From the NCBI GenBank assembly GCA_964404765.1, contig CAYOLL010000118.1, positions 1 to 8,491 of the forward strand: a DNA stretch of 8,491 nt, in the 5' to 3' direction. Under the pieces are notes generated by a model. The model was given only the letters and a program-made list of their open reading frames with translations. It made no database searches and was not told the DNA's origin. Both the position numbers and the translations under genes were made by a program. This stretch comes from CAYOLL01 sp964404765 [NCBI: uncultured Gemmatimonadota bacterium]. GTDB taxonomy: Bacteria > 4572-55. Each line of letters opens with the position of its first letter. The first letter of the stretch is position 1. Below are positions 6,194 to 8,491 of this stretch, in pieces.

Positions 6194-6222
6194 AAAATAT
6201 GACCATTTTTGTTTCGTGTCAA
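6194..6222 (-). promoter_or_regulatory. Candidate promoter of the restriction endonuclease operon
   Basis: On the minus strand TTGACA (6222-6217) is an exact -35 box, followed by a 17-bp spacer and TATTTT (6199-6194, four of six consensus bases). Transcription would start near 6187, leaving about 45 leader bases before the ATG at 6141. The -35 box overlaps the stop codon of the methyltransferase stub, so it may have arisen with the rearrangement or have lain inside the old coding region. Confidence 0.5.
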
Positions 6223-6311
6223 ATAGTGGACTCATTTGTAGATTCAATTGCGTAACGAAACCCGCCAATTCCACAAAATAAATCTATAAATTTGACTTTT
6301 CTGGTCAACAT
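6219..6311 (-). pseudogene. DNA cytosine-5 methyltransferase, N-terminal stub
   Basis: The minus-strand frame from ATG 6311-6309 to TGA 6221-6219 encodes 30 residues: MLTRKVKFIDLFCGIGGFRY followed by AIESTNESTI. KFIDLFCGIGGFR is motif I of C5 cytosine methyltransferases, the S-adenosylmethionine-binding loop (DLF.G.GGF), at its normal position near the N-terminus. The following motifs, including the catalytic PCQ loop and the target recognition domain, would need roughly 300 more residues and are absent; similarity ends around residue 24. AAGGA upstream (near 6323-6328 on the minus strand) could be its old ribosome-binding site. It is a 5' fragment left by a deletion or replacement. Together with the Vsr remnant on the other side of the nuclease genes it outlines a former 5-methylcytosine modification locus. 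Confidence 0.8.
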
Positions 6312-6660
6312 AGACTCAATTTTCCTTAATCTTAATTTTCAAAAATTCGTTGGATCATGCTAAACAAGTAATAGTGAAGCTTAGCAGTGATAAAGATATC
6401 TTGTTGAGCTTATTGAGATTACCTTTTCGTTTGCTTTCTGGTTTAGTTCATATGAAAAATATAGAACACATATAAAATGCAGTAAACAGCTACACGTTGT
6501 CAACAAAAATGTAGTGGCTATTTTGATTACTTTTTTCAGCAAAGTTATTTATTTCCCGCATGACGCATGCTGAAGCAAATTGAAGATAAAATTCTGCACT
6601 TTAAGAAGCAATGGGTTATTGAACAAGGTCGACCGATTCGTGTACGCCTTCAAAAAAATA
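6312..6660. other. AT-rich stretch with no supported gene
   Basis: These 349 bases lie between the methyltransferase stub and the promoter of the exonuclease gene. Composition is strongly AT-rich, like the island and unlike polX or the exonuclease gene. Only very short open frames occur, none with a ribosome-binding site or recognisable motif. Promoter-like sequences for the old methyltransferase may lie here on the minus strand (for example TTGACA in the 6495-6505 region), but no well-spaced -10 partner is convincing. Confidence 0.5.
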
Positions 6661-6690
6661 TTGACAGCTACATCCATTTAATGATATAAT
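6661..6690 (+). promoter_or_regulatory. Sigma-70 promoter of the exonuclease gene
   Basis: TTGACA (6661-6666) and TATAAT (6685-6690) are exact consensus boxes separated by 18 bp. The predicted transcription start is near 6697, about 50 bases before the GTG start codon at 6748. The -10 box is embedded in a palindrome that could be an operator. Confidence 0.75.
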
Positions 6691-6708
6691 GTATATCGTT
6701 ATATCATT
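6680..6708. promoter_or_regulatory. Palindromic operator candidate over the -10 box
   Basis: AATGATATAA (6680-6689) and TTATATCATT (6699-6708) are perfect 10-bp inverted arms around a 9-base centre. A second nested pair, GATATA (6683-6688) and TATATC (6692-6697), overlaps it. The palindrome covers the -10 box and the predicted transcription start, where a dimeric repressor would block polymerase. It is not a LexA box of the E. coli or Bacillus type that I recognise. Because the arms are almost only A and T, chance is a real alternative. Confidence 0.45.
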
Positions 6709-6747
6709 TTGAGTTAGCCTGTTTCCTTAAAGTAAAAGCTAAAATTT

Positions 6748-8484
6748 GTGATTAATTTACGCGCCAATATAAAAGACGACGCCAACTTAGTCGAATACAT
6801 TCGTGAGTTTCTGTGCCATCAGCCGGAAGGGGCCACGTCGCTGGAAATCGTCCGGGAAATCTTCCTGTTGCCGGATCGCAACGCCCGCGTCGCCCAACTC
6901 TTAGTGGAAAACCTGCTAAGCCAGGAAGAAGCTTTTTTTTGTGATCCGCAAGGTTACTGGCGTTTGCGCCCGTCGTCCCAATTGCAAAAACCCTTTAACG
7001 AGCTAAGCTTTGTCGTAGTGGATTTGGAAACCACCGGCGGCGGCACGCGCCATCATCGCATTATCGAAATCGGCGCGGTCAAAATCGTGAACCGCCGCAT
7101 TACCGAAACTTTCAAATCGTTTATTGATCCGCAGCGCGGCATCCCGGATTACGTCATCAAAATCACCGGAATTAAGCCAAGCATGTTGGTCAATGCGCCG
7201 CTGGCCTCGGAAATCCTGCCGAAATTTCTGGATTTTCTGGGCGACAGCGTTGTAATTGCGCATAATCTGCCTTATGATCTGGGCTTCCTGAACACGACCC
7301 TGAGCCGCTACGGCAGCCGGCGCGTGCATAACCATGCTTTGTGCACGCTGGAACTGTCGCGCTTGCTGGTGCCGGAACTGCGCAATCACAAGCTGGAAGA
7401 TTTGGCCGATTTTTTTGAGGTTTCCGCCAAAACGCGGCATCGGGCGTTGGATGACGCCAGAGCCACCGCCCGCGTCTTTATCTATCTGCTGGAACGACTG
7501 GAAGAAGGCGGTTTTCATACCCTGGAACACGTCTACGATCTGCTGCCGAAAAAAGAGCGGCTGGATGTCTCCGAACTGATTCTGGACAAGCACGATGTCC
7601 ATGCCATGCCGGAAGCAAAAGGCGTCTTCATGTTTGCCGATACGCATCAGGAAATTGTTTATCTGGAAGGGACGTATAATATTCGCCAACGGGTGCGCGA
7701 CATATTATATGGCCGAACCACGCAAACGCTGTACATCCAGCAGATTATTCGCAATACAGCCGAACTCAAGGCCATCCCGACGGCCACGTACGCGCAGGCT
7801 AAGATCAAAGCCGTTGAATTGATCGACCAATATCATCCGCGCTTTAATCTGCTCCATGCGCCGCGTTTGCCGCTGTTAAAGGTGCGGCGAGACAAAACCG
7901 GTCTGACGGTCGAATTAGACCGGAATTATGTGCCGCAGGAAAATGTCACCTACTTTGGGCCGTTTTTTAATGAGCCGCCATTGGAAGAATTGACGGCCTT
8001 TTTGCATGAACATGCCGCCGATCTTGAGCCGGAAGAGCTCGACTCCATGGAAACGCTGTGGAAGTTGCGCGGCAATGCCGAAAAATACGCCCAACTTGCG
8101 GCCTACTTTGAAGATACCATACTGACCATTTATGTGGGCCGTGATTTTGATCTGGATGTGCTGGAGTTGGATTTTATTCAGAACTACCGTTTGGTTGGTC
8201 TGGAGCGCTTACGCTTTGTGGATGAGGTGGTTGACTTGTTGCGGGATGAGGCATTACTCACCCTCAAGCCTTACCACAAACCCATCGTCGGCGGGCTGCC
8301 ACGCATCTTTTCCCCGCTGGATCTGCTGCGGGCGGAGGAGTTGCGCGAGTTGGAGCAAAATCAGCAGGCGCAAAAATACCAAATCTCTGTAAAATTGAAG
8401 CAATCCAAACCGGCGGCGGTGGTGCAGGAAATCATTCGGATTGGCTACCGTCTGATTCGTCATTGGAAACGCTATCCCGCTTGA
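6748..8484 (+). CDS. DEDDh exonuclease fused to a degenerate GIY-YIG (UvrC/Cho-like) domain
   Basis: The 578-residue protein likely acts in DNA repair or end processing. Residues 1-80 look like a small helical, winged-helix-like region. Residues 86-250 are a DnaQ-like 3'-5' exonuclease with all DEDDh residues: Asp92 and Glu94 in VVDLETTGGG, Asp177 in AHNLPYDL, His231 and Asp236 in HRALDDARAT. Residues about 286-372 match the UvrC N-terminal GIY-YIG fold (KGVFMF...IVYLEGTYNIRQRVRD, then QYHPRFN), but the motif Tyr is Phe294 and YIG/YVG is YLE (305-307), while Arg315 is kept. Nuclease activity of that domain is doubtful. Residues 373-578 are unassigned apart from a UvrC-like LPLLKV...YFGPF segment. 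Similar exonuclease/GIY-YIG fusions are known in several phyla. Start: GTG 6748, limited by an in-frame TAA a few codons upstream; no Shine-Dalgarno sequence is visible, and a slightly later start cannot be excluded. GC content returns to the level of polX. Confidence 0.88.
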   Translation: MINLRANIKDDANLVEYIREFLCHQPEGATSLEIVREIFLLPDRNARVAQLLVENLLSQEEAFFCDPQGYWRLRPSSQLQKPFNELSFVVVDLETTGGGTRHHRIIEIGAVKIVNRRITETFKSFIDPQRGIPDYVIKITGIKPSMLVNAPLASEILPKFLDFLGDSVVIAHNLPYDLGFLNTTLSRYGSRRVHNHALCTLELSRLLVPELRNHKLEDLADFFEVSAKTRHRALDDARATARVFIYLLERLEEGGFHTLEHVYDLLPKKERLDVSELILDKHDVHAMPEAKGVFMFADTHQEIVYLEGTYNIRQRVRDILYGRTTQTLYIQQIIRNTAELKAIPTATYAQAKIKAVELIDQYHPRFNLLHAPRLPLLKVRRDKTGLTVELDRNYVPQENVTYFGPFFNEPPLEELTAFLHEHAADLEPEELDSMETLWKLRGNAEKYAQLAAYFEDTILTIYVGRDFDLDVLELDFIQNYRLVGLERLRFVDEVVDLLRDEALLTLKPYHKPIVGGLPRIFSPLDLLRAEELRELEQNQQAQKYQISVKLKQSKPAAVVQEIIRIGYRLIRHWKRYPA

Positions 8485-8491
8485 AACAGGC

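Noticed and set aside
6493-6561. Short minus-strand frame starting MREINNFAEK upstream of the methyltransferase stub
   Set aside because: It is only 23 codons with no ribosome-binding site and no known similarity, so I treat it as chance.
6567-6689. A 40-codon + strand frame starting MLKQIEDKILHFKK
   Set aside because: It has no ribosome-binding site, resembles no family I know, and its end overlaps the consensus promoter of the exonuclease gene. The amino-acid composition is plausible, so it could be a decayed gene fragment, but it cannot be supported.
7003-7689. A 228-codon minus-strand frame opposite the exonuclease gene
   Set aside because: It is antisense to a well-supported gene with intact catalytic motifs, and its translation is low in recognisable features.
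1-8491. CRISPR array, retron or phage attachment site
   Set aside because: No regularly spaced direct repeats, reverse transcriptase or integrase are visible. No duplicated 3' tRNA end was seen that would mark integration at the tRNA-Arg gene.

Overview
The window is about 8.5 kb of bacterial chromosome of moderate GC. It carries housekeeping and DNA-metabolism genes on the + strand, interrupted by a clearly AT-richer minus-strand segment (about 4,390-6,660) that looks acquired and partly decayed. The host is probably a poorly sampled lineage near the FCB group (Bacteroidota/Chlorobiota/Calditrichota-like). The main hint is a 31-residue, very basic AURKAIP1/COX24-type protein resembling the form I associate with those phyla. 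No gene here fixes the phylum, so this placement is tentative.

Left part (1-1,513): the 3' end of an M42-type metallopeptidase; two short elements with terminal inverted repeats that look like non-autonomous transposable elements (188-332 and 361-477); a consensus sigma-70 promoter leading to an HU-type DNA-binding protein; the tiny basic ribosome-associated candidate behind an unusually long Shine-Dalgarno match; a possibly structured intergenic stretch; and a tRNA-Arg(CCG) with encoded CCA and a terminator.

Middle left (1,601-4,309): a PLP-dependent threonine/serine dehydratase without an ACT domain, then a family X DNA polymerase with a PHP domain. Both start behind the same GAGGTCATT ribosome-binding context.

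Island (about 4,366-6,311, minus strand): in transcription order this holds a 30-codon N-terminal stub of a DNA cytosine-5 methyltransferase, an intact 338-residue restriction endonuclease with an apparent SRA-like N-terminus and an Mrr-type nuclease C-terminus, a 77-residue gene overlapping it by 4 bp, a C-terminal remnant of a Vsr mismatch endonuclease, and the C-terminal remnant of an IS256/Mutator transposase. The methyltransferase and Vsr pieces look like the two ends of a former 5-methylcytosine modification locus. The nuclease and its partner gene have stayed open with their own promoter. An intact nuclease beside a destroyed methyltransferase suggests that it is modification-dependent (type IV-like), that it is silent, or that its methyltransferase is elsewhere.

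Right part (6,661-8,484): a strong promoter overlapped by a palindromic operator candidate drives a 578-residue DEDDh (DnaQ-like) exonuclease fused to a UvrC/Cho-like GIY-YIG domain whose motif residues are altered. With PolX on the other side of the island, this suggests a host DNA-repair neighbourhood split by the insertion.
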